DNA of 64,000 nt, taken from the NCBI GenBank assembly GCA_905250025.1, contig CAJNOJ010000009.1, forward strand, positions 682,001 through 746,000, in the 5' to 3' direction. The position numbers were made by a program, and so were the translations under genes. The notes under the pieces are model-generated. The model searched no databases. It worked only from the letters and a program-made list of their open reading frames with translations, and was not told the origin of the DNA. The DNA is from Adineta ricciae (lineage: Eukaryota; Rotifera; Eurotatoria; Adinetida; Adinetidae). This document shows, piece after piece, positions 27,889-41,400 of the stretch. The first letter of the stretch is position 1. Each line of letters begins with the position of its first letter.

Positions 27889-28831
27889 ATGCAGTCATCG
27901 AATAACACGTCGCCTTTACTCAATCATGCTATGAGAGTTCGTGCAAAGAATGTTGAACTACGAAAGAAAATTGCACAGTTAGAAAGCGATGTTCAATTTG
28001 TTGAAAAGGATATCTCGACATTAACACATGCATACGATGACCTTGCTGAACAATGTCAAGTTCTACGGGAAAAACAAACAGATAAGAAAAAAGATCTTCT
28101 TTTACAACAATATCAAACTCAATTCGATCACTACATTAATGACATAGAGAATTATATACTTAACAAACAATGGACTCTTCCAGTAATCGAAAAAGCAACT
28201 GTTCTATGTAAGATTATCCTTTGTACTTTTAAAGCTTAGGATTAAACGTTCAGAAAGTCCACATCTCACCCGCATAGATAAAGCTCAAATGAAATTTTCT
28301 AATTATAAATAGAGCCGTGATTAACACCAACATAAACTTAATGCATTCAAGCCAACACGAGCATAAACTCCATTTACGTGTTGACTAGAATGATAAGATT
28401 ATTTTTCTTTTCTAGCCCCAAAATTAGCATCAACGATCTCTTCCGATCATAAAACAGACGACCTGCCAGTTCAAAATCTAAACGATGTTCTCAATCAACA
28501 ATTAGAATCTGTAGAAAACTGGCTGATGGAAAGTGCAGTAACAGATATCGATAAGCAATCGCCGATATTAATCGAACCTCAGCATACAGATGATGGTGCA
28601 GATGATTTATACAAAGATTTGATCTTTCCGGTAATATCTGACGATATTCCCACTCAATCCGAAGAAATTCAACTCGATGAAAATGATCGACAGGAAGATT
28701 TTGTCAAAACCATCTCACCAAAAATGTCCCAAGAGCCACATCAACGGCTCGATAAAAACCAGCGTCGATTTGCATTAATGAGACAACTAGCTGAAAAATC
28801 CAATAAAACAGTCACTCGAAAATTATTATAA
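27889..28831 (+). CDS. Coiled-coil protein, unrecognised
   Basis: Exons 27889-28207 and 28416-28831 join in phase to 244 aa across a 208 bp intron, longer than most here. Residues about 15-90 form a charged heptad-like coiled coil (MRVRAKNVELRKKIAQLESD onward). The C-terminal half is acidic and ends in a basic patch (KNQRRFALMRQLAEKSNKTVTRKLL). No catalytic or localisation motif is recognised. An acceptor AG directly before the start codon allows a 5'UTR exon or an upstream coding exon. Confidence 0.6.
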
Positions 28832-29089
28832 TCTGTCTTTCGAAGAATTTTCTTTCTTCTTCTTTTATATATCCTGAATATTCATGCAGATAAACATTCA
28901 TTTCTAATGGTTACTTCGAAATAAATCATTATGAAAATAGTTTGTTTACTTCTTGTTTTTATTACAGAGGAAATTACCACAAATTGATTGGTTCTTTTCC
29001 TGAGCAAAATTTCACACTCAAAGAAATGGAGAGAAAAACATATCTAATTGCTTATTTTCTAAAATTTTCGTTAATAAAAGTTCCAGTAA

Positions 29090-30465
29090 TTATCGAACAT
29101 GATAGACATAACGATTTAACTGATAAACTAATTGCCCAGTAGTTGAACTTGGGAGGGCACGAAGACACGATGCGTATGTTTCGAGTTTCAACGAAAGTGT
29201 ATAACCAACGTAGTTTGACGTTACAGTTCCATTACAAAGGTAATTTGGTTTGATCAGACTATTCTCAGATGACCATTGAAAATAATTGACGATTGGATTC
29301 GACGTAGCAAAAAAGATCGATGTCCAATTGAAAACACGTGCATTTTGAATAAGCAGATACGTCATCTGATAGTCGTATTCGATTGTTGGTAAGTTGTAGA
29401 TAGATGAAAGTACTGTATACGTGCCAAAGGTTGCATTTGTTGGTAATGGAATATAGTAACAGATTCCATCGTAGAGAAAGAGATTTTCTCCAAAGCATAA
29501 TTCACAAGTTGAGGTTTGACTTGACCAATATTGAGTATTAACCAATGGACAATGGCAATAGTTATTAATACAGATCAAATTGGAGTAACACTGTTGAGTA
29601 TTGTTACAGAAGGAACCATTATTTAGACGTGAATGACATATTTGCCCATTCCAAAACGAATTTGGATTGCAAACGCATTTCGAATTAGTTGTATTACACA
29701 TTAACAATGCTGAACTATCACAATCCGAATTAGTAATGCAGTATTGACCATGTGTAGAAGAATTGGTGCACATATTTCCATTCCAAGACTGTCCTGACAG
29801 ACAAGTGCATACATTTGATCTAATAGAAGATTTTCAGATTCAACATCAATTAATATGGTTCTATGAAATTCAACTTACCTGCAAACAAGTCCGCTAACAC
29901 ATTGACTTGCTAAGGTACAAGGTTGTAGAGCGTTGTAGGGTAGCTTTGGATTACATGTAGTTTGATTGTAATAACTATCGAATGGGCAATCGCATTGATG
30001 TGTATTTTTTGAACAAGTTAAGTATTCCATACAAGAATCACTTTGTGAATTACACATTTGACCAAAAACGAGTCGCTCTTGGCAATGATTGTCTGTGTAA
30101 TACATACCTATTGTACAATCGCAGAATGAACCATTCCAAAACATATTGTTTAAACATGCACACTGATTTGTGACTGTACTACAATACAGTCGTAATGTTC
30201 GATCGCATTCGATGATGGGAGATGTTGTGATGAAATCAGTTGAACAACTATCGTTGTACCATCGTAAATAGTTGATAGCTACAGATGGTTTTCGTAAGAA
30301 TGCAATCATGAAGATAATAAATAGAATGATTAACACAAATGCATAACAATACCAAAAGATTCGCGCATCTTTTCGGGAATAACAACAGTAGAACCGAATG
30401 TTTTTCCATATTGGTTTGTTTACTATTGATCGGAGATGATTTTGAAAAGTTTGTGCACCTGCCAT
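29090..30465 (-). CDS. Type II membrane protein with WNGxxC cysteine modules and lectin-like end
   Basis: Exons 29879-30465 and 29090-29819 join in phase to 438 aa across a 59 bp intron. A short basic cytoplasmic N-terminus is followed by one helix near residues 38-58 (YAFVLIILFIIFMIAFL). About six Cys-rich modules come next, with recurring C-x-C-N...FWNGxxC spacing (CACLNNMFWNGSFC, CTCLSGQSWNGNMC, CVCNPNSFWNGQIC), like EB/EGF modules. The last 130 residues (CELCFGENLFLYDGICYYI... FQWSSENSLIKPNYLC... YASCLRALP) resemble a diverged C-type-lectin fold. It is probably a surface recognition or adhesion protein. The function is inferred from architecture only. Confidence 0.7.
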
Positions 30466-31153
30466 TGTGAGTTAACGTTAGGTGGTGCGATCGAATCGAA
30501 GAAGAACCTGTTGTGCTTTTGCTTTCGAACAGCATTATTTGATGCATGAAATCATAGAAGTCTTTCAATTGAAGTTTTCTTAAATTGAATATAAAATAAA
30601 ATATCTTATTGATGAAATCTTACGAATTCGCCTGAAAGAGAACTCACATGGTCTAAGTAGAAGAAAAAATTGACAACATATCGTTCGAGCTATATGTTTC
30701 ACATAAGATTTCCCTCGCACAGTACATTTCTGCATACCCTTTGTCGCTCAAATACACCGTGCGGAAACGCTGCATCTCCGTTTGTATCTCGTTCACTGAT
30801 TAATACCTTCTTATATTGCCAAAACGGAAGGTAAACATCATTTTCAAGAGTGAATGAGTACATTTTTTATGTTGACCTATTATCAACAATAATTTATTAT
30901 CGAAAGAAAAGGAAGCACAATTCGTACTAACGACTGAGTTCGAACCGCGTATTCACCGTACAGAAAGTGCACATTTCTTCAATCGAACGTGTTTTTATAC
31001 AGACAAAATGCTTTTATTCTAAACTCCATAGAACAAGGTTTACATTATATTGTTTTCATGTTGAAAGAAAAAATTACATAACTTATGACAGTAGTTATCG
31101 ACTTTCCAAAAGAACAGACACATAGTATGACATCGGGGCAAAAGTTCAACTGA
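30466..31153. other. Intergenic spacer, 688 bp
   Basis: 5' flank of the cysteine-rich protein and 3' flank of the 91-aa gene. No supported ORF. A GTTCGAAC string near 30936 resembles part of a tRNA B box, but no cloverleaf could be drawn around it. Confidence 0.4.
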
Positions 31154-31429
31154 TTATTGATGAATTAGATTTCTCATGAATGTTCTTGCAAAGGCGCCAA
31201 CATCGTTGGTTACAACTGGATTAATGCCAATCATGTTGGCGGCAGCTCGAGATGCTTCTGCAAATCCGTGCGTTGGCTGAAATTGGTGCATACCACCAAA
31301 GGCTGGTTGAAGATAGCTTGGATGAGAATGGTATGAATGATTGCCGTTGTTGACATAAGCCTGCATTTGAGCAGCAATGTTTTGGTAGTGCATGCCAGTG
31401 GCTGGACTCATTCCGGTTGGTAGACTCAT
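31154..31429 (-). CDS. Small orphan protein rich in Met, His, Gly and Gln (91 aa)
   Basis: An intronless coding part with a splice-acceptor-like TTTCTTTCTCAG 13 bp before the start codon. A matching donor about 47 bp further upstream suggests a 5'UTR intron. The protein begins MSLPTGMSPATGMHYQ, has a His/Tyr/Ser/Gln middle (NNGNHSYHSHPSYLQP) and ends in a more ordered stretch (ASRAAANMIGINPVV, FARTFMRNLIHQ). There is no signal peptide or known motif. TATA-like sequence upstream supports it as a real gene. It could also be the last exon of a larger gene. Confidence 0.45.
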   Translation of the reverse strand: MSLPTGMSPATGMHYQNIAAQMQAYVNNGNHSYHSHPSYLQPAFGGMHQFQPTHGFAEASRAAANMIGINPVVTNDVGAFARTFMRNLIHQ

Positions 31430-31510
31430 TGTCCGATGATAACTGAGAAAGAAACGACGACGAAGACGGTGATTACTTTACTTTGTGTTTTGTTTCACAA
31501 TCGAACGTCG

Positions 31511-31533
31511 TAAATATAGGCGCAAAACGCCTG
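31511..31533 (-). promoter_or_regulatory. TATA-like box with adjoining inverted repeat
   Basis: On the minus strand, CTATATTTA (31519-31511) adjoins the hyphenated palindrome AGGCGTTTTGCGCCT (31532-31518). This is about 80 bp upstream of the 91-aa ORF start and is a plausible core promoter for it. Judged by eye only. Confidence 0.35.
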
Positions 31534-31894
31534 ACCAAATGATGCCTTCATAATGTCATGCATTCAAGCATAACGATAAAAGAGAGAGGGGAAAAAAACT
31601 AATTAACCATGAATCATATCTATTGGTAAAATACAGTGCTCTCAAAATCAGGAAGTAATGACAATGAATGACCGTATCTGGATGTATGATTTTGAAAGAA
31701 AACTATGCTTTTTTTTCTATTTGTTTGTTTCTCTTTCACTGTGTTAGAGGACGAACAAAAGCCAGAAGAGAAGGTTACACGATAGGAAATTCAACACAAC
31801 AGAATTAACAGTCAATCTAAAACACATGCATTTAGATTGGACAGGGAAAACACGATTACAGTCAGTGTTACGTGGTGCCAATCTGCTCTTTCAG

Positions 31895-34558
31895 TTATGT
31901 CATATTTGTATTCGCTGTTCGAAATGCTTTGCCTTCAGTTGACGAATCTAATCGAGTATTCGACGACCTTCGTTGTTTCACTAGCAGGCTTTGGTTCATT
32001 TTACTATCACGAAGTCGATCTTCCAATTGATACGATGACGTTCGACTAAATTCCGACGTGCAGCATATTGATGTACCGCCTTGACAACCGAGAAGATGAT
32101 TTTTTATTTGCTGAATGTCACTCTGAAAATAAACGACTCGCTTTTGTCGTTACATATCATGTACCACCAATTAACCTACCCGAAAACGATTATTAGCAAA
32201 TCCATAGATAATCGGATTAATAGCTGTATTGGAAACAGTAAGAAAATGACATGCTATATATAGAAGTTGAAGTAGTGTTCCACGACTACAAAAATTTTGA
32301 TAGGGTGTTCCTTGATCACACAGAAGATTAACGCATAATTGGAATACGTTCATCGGCAACCAAAGTACAGCATAGAGAATAACAACGACTACTAGCATTT
32401 TTAAGCCCTAAGAGGATGAGAAAGTACTTAATAATAGATCAACAAGACAAATTAATTTAATCAAAATTAATCATATCAATGTGTTTATCAGTGAGCCGAC
32501 TATCGAAAATCTGTACGAGAAAAGTTCACTCCTGAGATTTCATTTAAGATTGCCTTCAATCATCAAGAATAATCTTTATTGTTGATGTTTGTTTAGCTCT
32601 TTTCAGCTTACACATCTGTTTTTATCCCGTAGAAGAAGAAAAACTATTTCTAGTTAGTCGTTGATCTTTATCATGAGAGACTACTAATTAAAACTCAAAA
32701 GTTTGACAATAATCCAGCTAGACAGATTTACCAAAGTCTATTTTTCTGCGAAGTGAGAACTCGCATTTTATCCCTTGATATTATCGTTGTCAGGTCAAAA
32801 GAATCTTCTGGACAAGAAAAGTATTGTTCAAGACATTAACAATAACATCTTTAACCTGAAGTCTATGTTTCCTAAATCAAATCTGCATCATTGATTGTTT
32901 CAGTTCTGATTAGCATTCATTTCTTCTACCTTGTCAATAAATAATCGAAACGTCAAAGATGAACTATGTCTTGTGGAAATCTTTCTGTCAATAGAAATTT
33001 CGCTCATTTTATGCACCTGTCAGTTTTGTTCAAGTAAGAATGCATAAAATAATAATTGAATTGCAAGCAAATACAATCACACCCTCATTATTAATCATGC
33101 ATTGGTTCTTTTTCTTTTTTAAATCCATTTAAATTTCCAGGAGAGACAAGGTCTGTCCAGATTCATTACGTTGAACAGGTATGTGGGTTGTCAAGAAGCA
33201 ACAATGAGAGATGCTTTGAAGAGGAAAATAGCATATCTAATTTATCTTGAGGCTATGTTTGAAATTTTCTTGCTTTTATCTTTGTGTTTCTTCGAGTGTT
33301 TAAAATAAAGAAAGTAACATCTTCGGTTTCTATTTTCTTTGCACAAAAGTGCCATATTAGTAACACATCGGTACACTTTTCGGATGTCCGTAAGAGCTTT
33401 TCATAGTGACATTTCATTATCGATCTAATGGAAATAATTAGAAACGGTGATCTAAATCATTCTTCTCTTCCTTTTGTCTCGTATACAATTCGGAAGAAGT
33501 CGGAAGGTAAGTTTGTCGATTTCCGATTAGCGTTAAATAATTGAGTCGGAAAATTAAGCTCAACGAAGAAAGGTGTTTTTAATTGAAACGATTCGCGTTT
33601 GTTTTCTTATGACAACCTTATTTTCTTATGTGTGGAGATCTTATTTAATTAAGTCTGTGAATCTCATAGTATTTACCTGTTTTAATTTTTTTTTGAATTG
33701 TACACTTTCATGCGTATTCAATATATTGTTTGCCGCGCTTCCATTCGTTTCACCTGCTCCATCTGTTGAACGATGCCACAACATCGCAGCTATGCGAAGA
33801 TAAACAAAAGCAATGACAGACAGAGGAACAAAATATGTTTGTAGGAAATTGAAAATTGTACGTTGAACTTCAACGGGTGATGCACCTTTATTCGGCACGC
33901 ATTGAATTGTATCCACGATTTTGTACTGAAAATCCAACCGTATTGAAGACGTATCAGATAAATATGTACCATTAATCTTGAGATAATCGATAAAACTAGC
34001 TAGTGAAGTTCGAGATGTAACCCATAAACGTTTCTCTTCCACGGGATTCGATCTTGCCGGCGATTTGATTATCGCTAGAGCGATGCTTAGAATCCAAATG
34101 ATGGTTAATGCAATGACATTTCGTTTGGATCCGGAATAAATTTTCATTGTTAATGGATATCTCACAGCACAATAACGATCGATAGCGATAATTATCAAGG
34201 TTACCAAGACACCGGTTACTGAGAACGTTTTGAAGAGATCGAGAACAATGCATAATTCGCGGGCATACAACCAACGTTGAAAAATCACCGATGTTATTGT
34301 AAATGGAATACAATACGCCGTCATAATTATATTAAAAACGGATAGATTGAGCAAAAACGGGGAGAGATCAGATCGCGAGCGACGCCCAAACAGAAAAATG
34401 ATCATGGCAATAAAATTTGTGAAAAACGAAAAGACAATCATGATACCATAAATGATTAAAATAATCGCCTCATATGTATACAAATCCGCGAAGGTTAGAT
34501 AAGTTAACGGATGAGACGAATAGGCTTCTAAGAATTGCGTGGTATCGTTATCGGTCAT
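31895..34558 (-). CDS. Class A (rhodopsin-like) GPCR, peptide-receptor type
   Basis: Exons 33677-34558, 32180-32407 and 31895-32122 join in phase to 445 aa. The N-terminus has a sequon (MTDNDTTQ). Seven helices are present: TM1 with FFTNFIAMIIF, TM2 with LLNLSVFNI, TM3 ending in IAIDRYCAVRYP (DRY), a long second extracellular loop, TM5, TM6 with YAVLWLPMNVF, and TM7 with NTAINPIIYGF (NPxxY). The C-tail is Ser/Thr/Arg-rich with CxxxxxxxxCC palmitoylation candidates and ends in TANTNMT. TM6 WLP and the NPxxY context resemble neuropeptide receptors; the ligand cannot be named. The intron between TM5 and TM6 is 1,269 bp, the longest measured in the window. Confidence 0.85.
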
Positions 34559-37500
34559 AGTAAGTGGTGGATTTGATCTTGAATTAATTAAATCTAGAAA
34601 TCAGATAAAAACAAAAAGAAGAGAGTGAGTCGTATTATTTTATATCGCGCATATTCACATCGGTTCTTTCTACTTTCTTCTTTTCCTCTTCTTTGGCAAA
34701 ACACCAATGATATCTATAGCAAAGATTTTCTTTGATAATAAAAGTTTTTATAATAAAGTATGACAGGTCAACGTACTGTATAAAGAAGTTTAATGAAGAA
34801 TGGTAATCTCTTTTGATAGAAGAAAACGGAGCAAGTATCATTTTTCTCTAGATAAAATCTATTTAGAAGCGAACAAGAAATAAAAAAATTAGAAAATAAT
34901 TATCTTAGGAAAACTTCTCTCAGTTTGTTGTTTCCTCTCGAGGTATATTGCTCTCGAACGAGAAAGAAAAGAGAGAAAACAAAACACAACACAACGAGGT
35001 TTGCTGTGTATTTCCACGTCAATAGCATGTCTCTAACTCATCATCATGACCGTAGTCGTACTCACTAGTATTGCAAAAGTGAAGTACGACGGACGAGATT
35101 TTCTTGGTGAAAATCGAACAGATTCTATGAGACTAGTCAATGCTACTCAAGTACATCTGCTTAGAAACGATTTATTTGCTCATAATTCAAAAGAACATCG
35201 GCGTTTGTATTTCTAATTCAATAGAGCTCTCCATTTCTTTGCGAACGATTATCTGGCCTAGTGTGCAAAGAAAAACGAGAAAGATTTTCTTTCCGCCAAT
35301 ACGTAAATCTCTTTGGAATTGCAATTTGTTGATTCTTATCAGTTGGAAATTCTTCTTCTGCAAACACATTCAACCAACAAGTCCATCCATCATGTTTTTT
35401 ACTGGATGAAGAAACATTCATACTCAACACATTGACGTCATATGTGAAAAAATAATGTTGTTCCCTGTAAAGGTTATTAATAGGTGTCCGAAGAAATCTC
35501 GAATAACTACGAAATAAAACTTTAATTAACAAATCTCATTGCATGATCACAAAGTTGGTCGGTAAACATTTTTATTGAATAGAATTGAGTGCGCATATGT
35601 GCACATTCGATTCAATGAATGAAGTTAACTTGTTCAAGTTCAAGAAAAAGAAACGTTTCTATCCAGACTTCCTCAGTAAGCATAGCTGCAAAGTGATATT
35701 ATATTATAATCAATCTTCAATGTGCAAGTATAATCTTGCATCGCTCATTCAATCGGCTACTCATTATCAACTTGTCACGCAATAGACACCTAGGAAGCCT
35801 TTTAGTTCAAGTTAACATGTAGAAAGTCACAGGTGGGTTATTCTTTTCAGAATGATTACATCTTGAGATGTCATAAACGGATCATCACGTAGTGGTGATG
35901 GTTGTCAACCTATCTTAGTTTTCGACTCTCCTAACCGGAAAACATGCTCGACTTCTTTTCTCAACTAATTGTTTCCATTTACAAAAAAACATCGAGACGA
36001 AACGCTAAACTTTTGATTTCCCATGTCGAAATAATCTTTAAACATTCATTGCTTGCGTGATCGTCGATATTCAATGATGATTTACTTGAAATAAACATGA
36101 ATTACGCAAAAATATTTTTCCACCAAATACAAAAAAGTCTACTTAACTTAACCTGAACACTTTCCAATATGATTACTTAGAAGATTCTATACCTATATTG
36201 ACATTACTATTTGTTTTGGAACGCAATACACTTCATTGTTATGTAAACGAAAAAAACATGTTTTTTTCAGAGAGAACTGATCACCAAGGCAATACATCAT
36301 CATGAATAGTGGAAAAACTAATTTATATCGTAGCAGACTGTTCCTTGTGAAAAGAAACAGTCATTCTTTTCTTCTTCTCTGTCGTACATCAATGTCATGC
36401 ATATTATATACAATTCTGACGCAGTCTGTTCCCTTTTAATTAAGATCATCTGACCTAAAACACGAAAGCATCGTCCTATCTTCGGATATATGAATTATTT
36501 AATTATTGCCAGTACATCAGGCAAAGAAAAACATATTTGCATATGAATTTTAGACGCGATTGCTCCATGTGTCTATCTCAAAAGTGAATGTATGTACTGA
36601 CAGAGTCATGAGTTCATTAAAAACTTATTTTCAGTTACTTTGATATGTACATGGTAGGCACTAGCGATGAAAGTAAATGTACAGAGGCTGCAAACAGACG
36701 GATGCATCTAGCAAAGATCTATTTTCTGATATAAATATGCAAAACTTACTTGAGATGTAATTGCAATACTGTCGGTGGATATTCGGCTTCATATATGAAA
36801 TATGATTCAGCTGTCTAGCTAAACAGAAACACTTCGGACACCTTTTTACTCGAAGTGAAAATAGACGTAACGTTTGTGATGTCTAAAAGCATTGTCTGGT
36901 CGCAGCTGCACGCATCTCAGTAGTCCTTTTCAGATCTCTCTCTGCGATTGAAATCGAGATACCACCTGCTATAGCTTTTGGTTCTCTAAACTATTTCAGA
37001 GTGTCATTTTTTGGTCACAAGAAAAATAAATGCCGATCAATGATGTAGAAACGTGCCATTTTCTCGTTAGTGTTATTCAAACTATTGCGCACATATGTAT
37101 TGAACTGAATCGCTAGATGAAAAAGTCAAAATTTGATCGATACTTCCATTCAAAGAGGAAAAAAAGGGAAAAATCTGGCAGATGTCAAACTCTGCGAAAA
37201 ACAATGAACAGCAAACTATCAAAAAAAAGAATAACAGTCTGGACTAATGATAATAAATTCAGGCGTTTAGCTTGACATATGACTTTTTTGTTTTGTTTTG
37301 TATAGCATCACTGGAGCCATCAATGATCGCATTGTGAGTGTCAAGTACTTTATCTGGTGTCTTGCGCGAGTGAGCACTCTTGTTTGTGTTTTAATATATT
37401 ATATTTATGAAAGCAATATCTATCATTTTTTTCTAATGTCGAGGGTATACGACAAAATTAGGTAGTTTCATCGTTGAACTGGAATTACAAGTACAAGAAC

Positions 37501-38458
37501 TGATTATTCTAAGGAATTCTATTCTCAGTCGCATATGAAGAAAAACAATTACTTACTATGTTGTCACGTCAACACTCGACTTGATTGGAAAAGCAAGATT
37601 AACTATGAGATAGATTAGTGGTAACGAATATAGACTATAAAAGAGACATTCTATTCCTTTCTCTGCGCATAAACAAATAGAACAATTAGAAGAAGTTGAT
37701 GGGTACAGAAAGTACCATATTCTAACCGCTGAAGACTCGGTAAGAAACAAAGGAACGGAAGAAAGCATCATTATGGAAAAGGCATCCGTTAATGACATTG
37801 GAATCAAGCGTGTAGCTGCTTATCGGCTTCGACAAGACAAGAAACTACTAGTATCAACTACATTACCTTATTATAATGTTTGATTAATATCTGGAAAACT
37901 CTTCAGACACACCCTTCAAACGCATATTTTTCAATTATATATAGGATATAAAGGTTTTCATATGCTAGGTTTTACGTTTTTCCAGAATTAATTTCGTTCG
38001 ATTATGTGAAATTTATCGTGAATCCTTACTTTGCTTTGTAATCAAAGGAAAGGGAACTTGAGCAAATGTAGAACACTATTATGAGTTTCCTAATCACGAT
38101 CAAAACCTAAATAGGAACAATTACTGTCGGATATAATTTCCAAGATGATGACGTCAATATACTGACAGTGCGATCAACATAATTAGAGTCAGATGTCACT
38201 AGCAATCATTGAAATTTCGAGAGTTGTCGCTTCTCTTACAACTGTACTCATTCTTGAAAGAGGATATAGCTAGGGATGTGGATTGAAAATGAAACGAAAT
38301 ATGGTTATAGGAGAAGAAGAAGAATGAGAACAAGAAATTTGCTGTCAATGTAAAATAAAATACACAACCAAACATCTGTACATGAGTTTTTCTTTCTCTT
38401 TGAGAGCTCTTAGGATTTTGCTATAAATCGTCGCAAATAGTTTTCTGTTTGTCTACAG
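34559..38458. other. Largest gene-poor region, 3.9 kb
   Basis: AT-rich throughout, with only short unconserved ORFs on both strands. The only weak coding candidate is a 56-codon plus ORF at 35047-35217. A possible 28 bp micro-exon with good flanking signals lies near 37308-37335 (TATAG before, GTGAGT after). It probably contains the GPCR 5'UTR/promoter and the ODF2 promoter. No repeats, tRNA or transposon termini were recognised. Confidence 0.45.
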
Positions 38459-41400
38459 ATGCAAACCATTACACCAGTAGATTTACATATTGATAATGAT
38501 TGGCGTGATGGTGGCATGAACGGATCAGCTGTAAGAAAATCCTCCTCAGCAACTAATCGTGGAGGACGTCAAGCCCTGCGAATGCGTACCTGTGTTATGA
38601 GTAAAGTCAAACCAAACAAGACGAAATCTGCTCAAATGACATCAGAAGTTACACAATCGAAATCAAATCTACCCGTTCGTTCCCGAAGTCCATCGCCAAC
38701 CCGAGAGCCATGGTAAGAAAACAGCACATCGAACAAAAGGCTTTCTAAATTGTATATAATTACTATTATTCAAGGGTTCCACCACCAGGCCGTACAACAA
38801 AAGGGCAAAAATTTGCTCCCCAAGTAATTTAATTATATTCTTCATACAGGAAAATGATCTTTTTTCCTCTTCTAGAACGCTAAAACACGTTTAGAAACTC
38901 CAACGAATCATTTTGATATCGTTTCCGATGATGTGACAGACGAAGATGGCCAAAATCATGATCGCCAATCGGTGTCGAACAACAGTCCACTCCTAGCTGA
39001 AATTCAAACGTACGAAAAACGTATTCAAGGATTAGTAGAAGGTGTTGAAATACTTAAAGAGCGAGTAAATAGAAATCTTCGACACCTTTCGCTAATTGAA
39101 TGTATTCATCCAGGTATATAATCGTCTAAATTCCGATCAAATTCGTTCAGATATTGTTTCATCATTACGTGACCTTGAACAGTCTCAACAAGCATCTTTC
39201 CAAACAACACTTAATAAACCACCATTACGATCTTCTCGCTCTTCGCCACCCTCACGTCATAATTATCGTTCGTCAAGTGCTGGTGAACAACGAAAGCATC
39301 AGATGTTACCTCGAGTTTCGTTCGAACATGACTTGCCTCATGAACGGTACAGATTTTCACAATAAACCCTTTCTTCTGTCGAAACGAATTATCTTTAGAC
39401 GACGAGCTCGTAGTACAACACCTGTTCGCGGTCCGCTCTATCTAAATCCAAACCGTGAACGCTTATTAATATCTCTATCCCAATCCGAAGCGGACATTGC
39501 TCAAATAACCAAACAATTATCATCGGTCAAAGATATTCTCACGAAACTGAAATTTGTAAGTCCAATTTATCGGTTTTTTATTGCAACATTCAAATCAGAG
39601 TCTTTTATTAGTTTCTATTTGACTAAGATAGAATGTCACATCTTTTGTTACTTCATGCATATTCATACCGAAGCAAACTTTAATAAAAAAAAAAAGAAGG
39701 AAGAAAATGAAAGGCATTGTGTTCTTCTCTTTCGTCATACATCTCGATAATGAAATCGTAATCGAGATGTTTTACATTTTCTTTTTGATTAGTTCGCATA
39801 GCGATAAAGACAATATTTTGCGTATTGTTACATTTAAATCAAGTGTTTGAGACAGACATCTTAAGTCATACAATTGCAACAAACTTGACATCCTGATGAC
39901 GACACACGTACGAAATTGAAACAGAGAATAGTTAAAAGAATTCTCTCTCTCTTTGCTTTTAATTTCATATGAATGGTTTCTATTTTCTTAGAATGAAGCC
40001 ATTTTATGCCATATTCTTCTCTACCTGTGTAATCTTTTAGGACAACCATCCCGTTTCGTTCGAAGTTGAACAATTGTATCAACAGCGAAATCAATTACTA
40101 CATTTAATCGAACAATTTGAACACTCAAATAGGAAATTAAAAGAATTCCTTCAACATCAGTATCATTTAGAAGCCGAAGACGGTGCCGTGAATGAGAAAA
40201 CTGATGGTATAAACACACGTTTACATGAACTAGAACGTGAAAATGTACAGATACGACGATTACTACTCGACCGAGAAAATGACAATATTGCATTGCAGAA
40301 TGAACTGGAACGTGAGAGAGCACATGTAATTGGTTATGATACAATGAAAACATCGTTAGAACATAATCGAGCTCACTTACAACGAGAATTGTACGCGAAA
40401 GAAGGTGAAATCAATCGACTGCAATGTATTATACGGGTAGATTTTCTAGAAATGTTCTTTCCCGGAGGCCTTATTCGATTTTTAGTCTTTGGAGCGTAAT
40501 CGCTCTCAATGTGATACTCATCGAAGTAGCGTTAAGCGTACGCCATCGACGCCTTTACCATCTTGTTCATCTTTGCCAAGTCTCGTTGCTAAAACCAAAG
40601 CGAATACTATTGAAAAATTACAAGCTGAGCTGAATGATCGTGATCGTCACATCGTCGAACTGGAAAAGAAAATGTACGGGAATAAAAACGAACAACTCGT
40701 CGATGCCAACACAGAAATCATTCGACTACGAACAAAACTTGAACATACTGAACGTTTAGTTGCTGAATACAAAGAACAGTTACATAATCAAGCATTAAAA
40801 ACATCCATTAACAATAATAAAAGTCATTTGTCTGAAATTGAATTAGACAAACTACGTTATCGATTGCAAAAACGCATCGAAGAACTTGAACCTCTACCAG
40901 AATTGTTACGTCAAGCTGAATTGAAGAATCAAGATTTACAGGCACGTTTAGCTGAACAAACAACATATATGAGCGAACTCAAAGCCAAAGTATGTTGTGG
41001 AAAGTTGATGCAAAAGATCGAGCTCGTTCTTTTTTATTTCTCTAGTCGAATGTTCAAAATCATATACTCGACCGATTGAAAGACGATCATTTTTCACCTA
41101 AGAACGAGTCTCTTCAACGGTAATGAATGATGCTAAGAATGTTCTATGAAAGGATAAATGCGATTTTTATTTAGCCATTTAAATGTATTGGAAGAAGATA
41201 ATGCAACTTTGCTAAGAAATCTCAATGCTAAAGAAGACGCCTTGAGAAATGCTCAGGTAGGATGGAAAAACGAAGTGAATTTGAAGAAAATTTCCTACAC
41301 GTTTGCTTATCTAGGCTCGTCTCAATGCTAAAACGCACGAATTATCAACAATGAGTAAACAAATTGACGTCACTCAATCCGATCTGAAAACTCGAGAAGA

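Noticed and set aside
30925..30960. tRNA B-box-like GTTCGAAC
   Set aside because: No acceptor or anticodon stems can be drawn around it.
35047..35217. 56-codon plus ORF
   Set aside because: Average-looking composition, but no splice, promoter or homology support.
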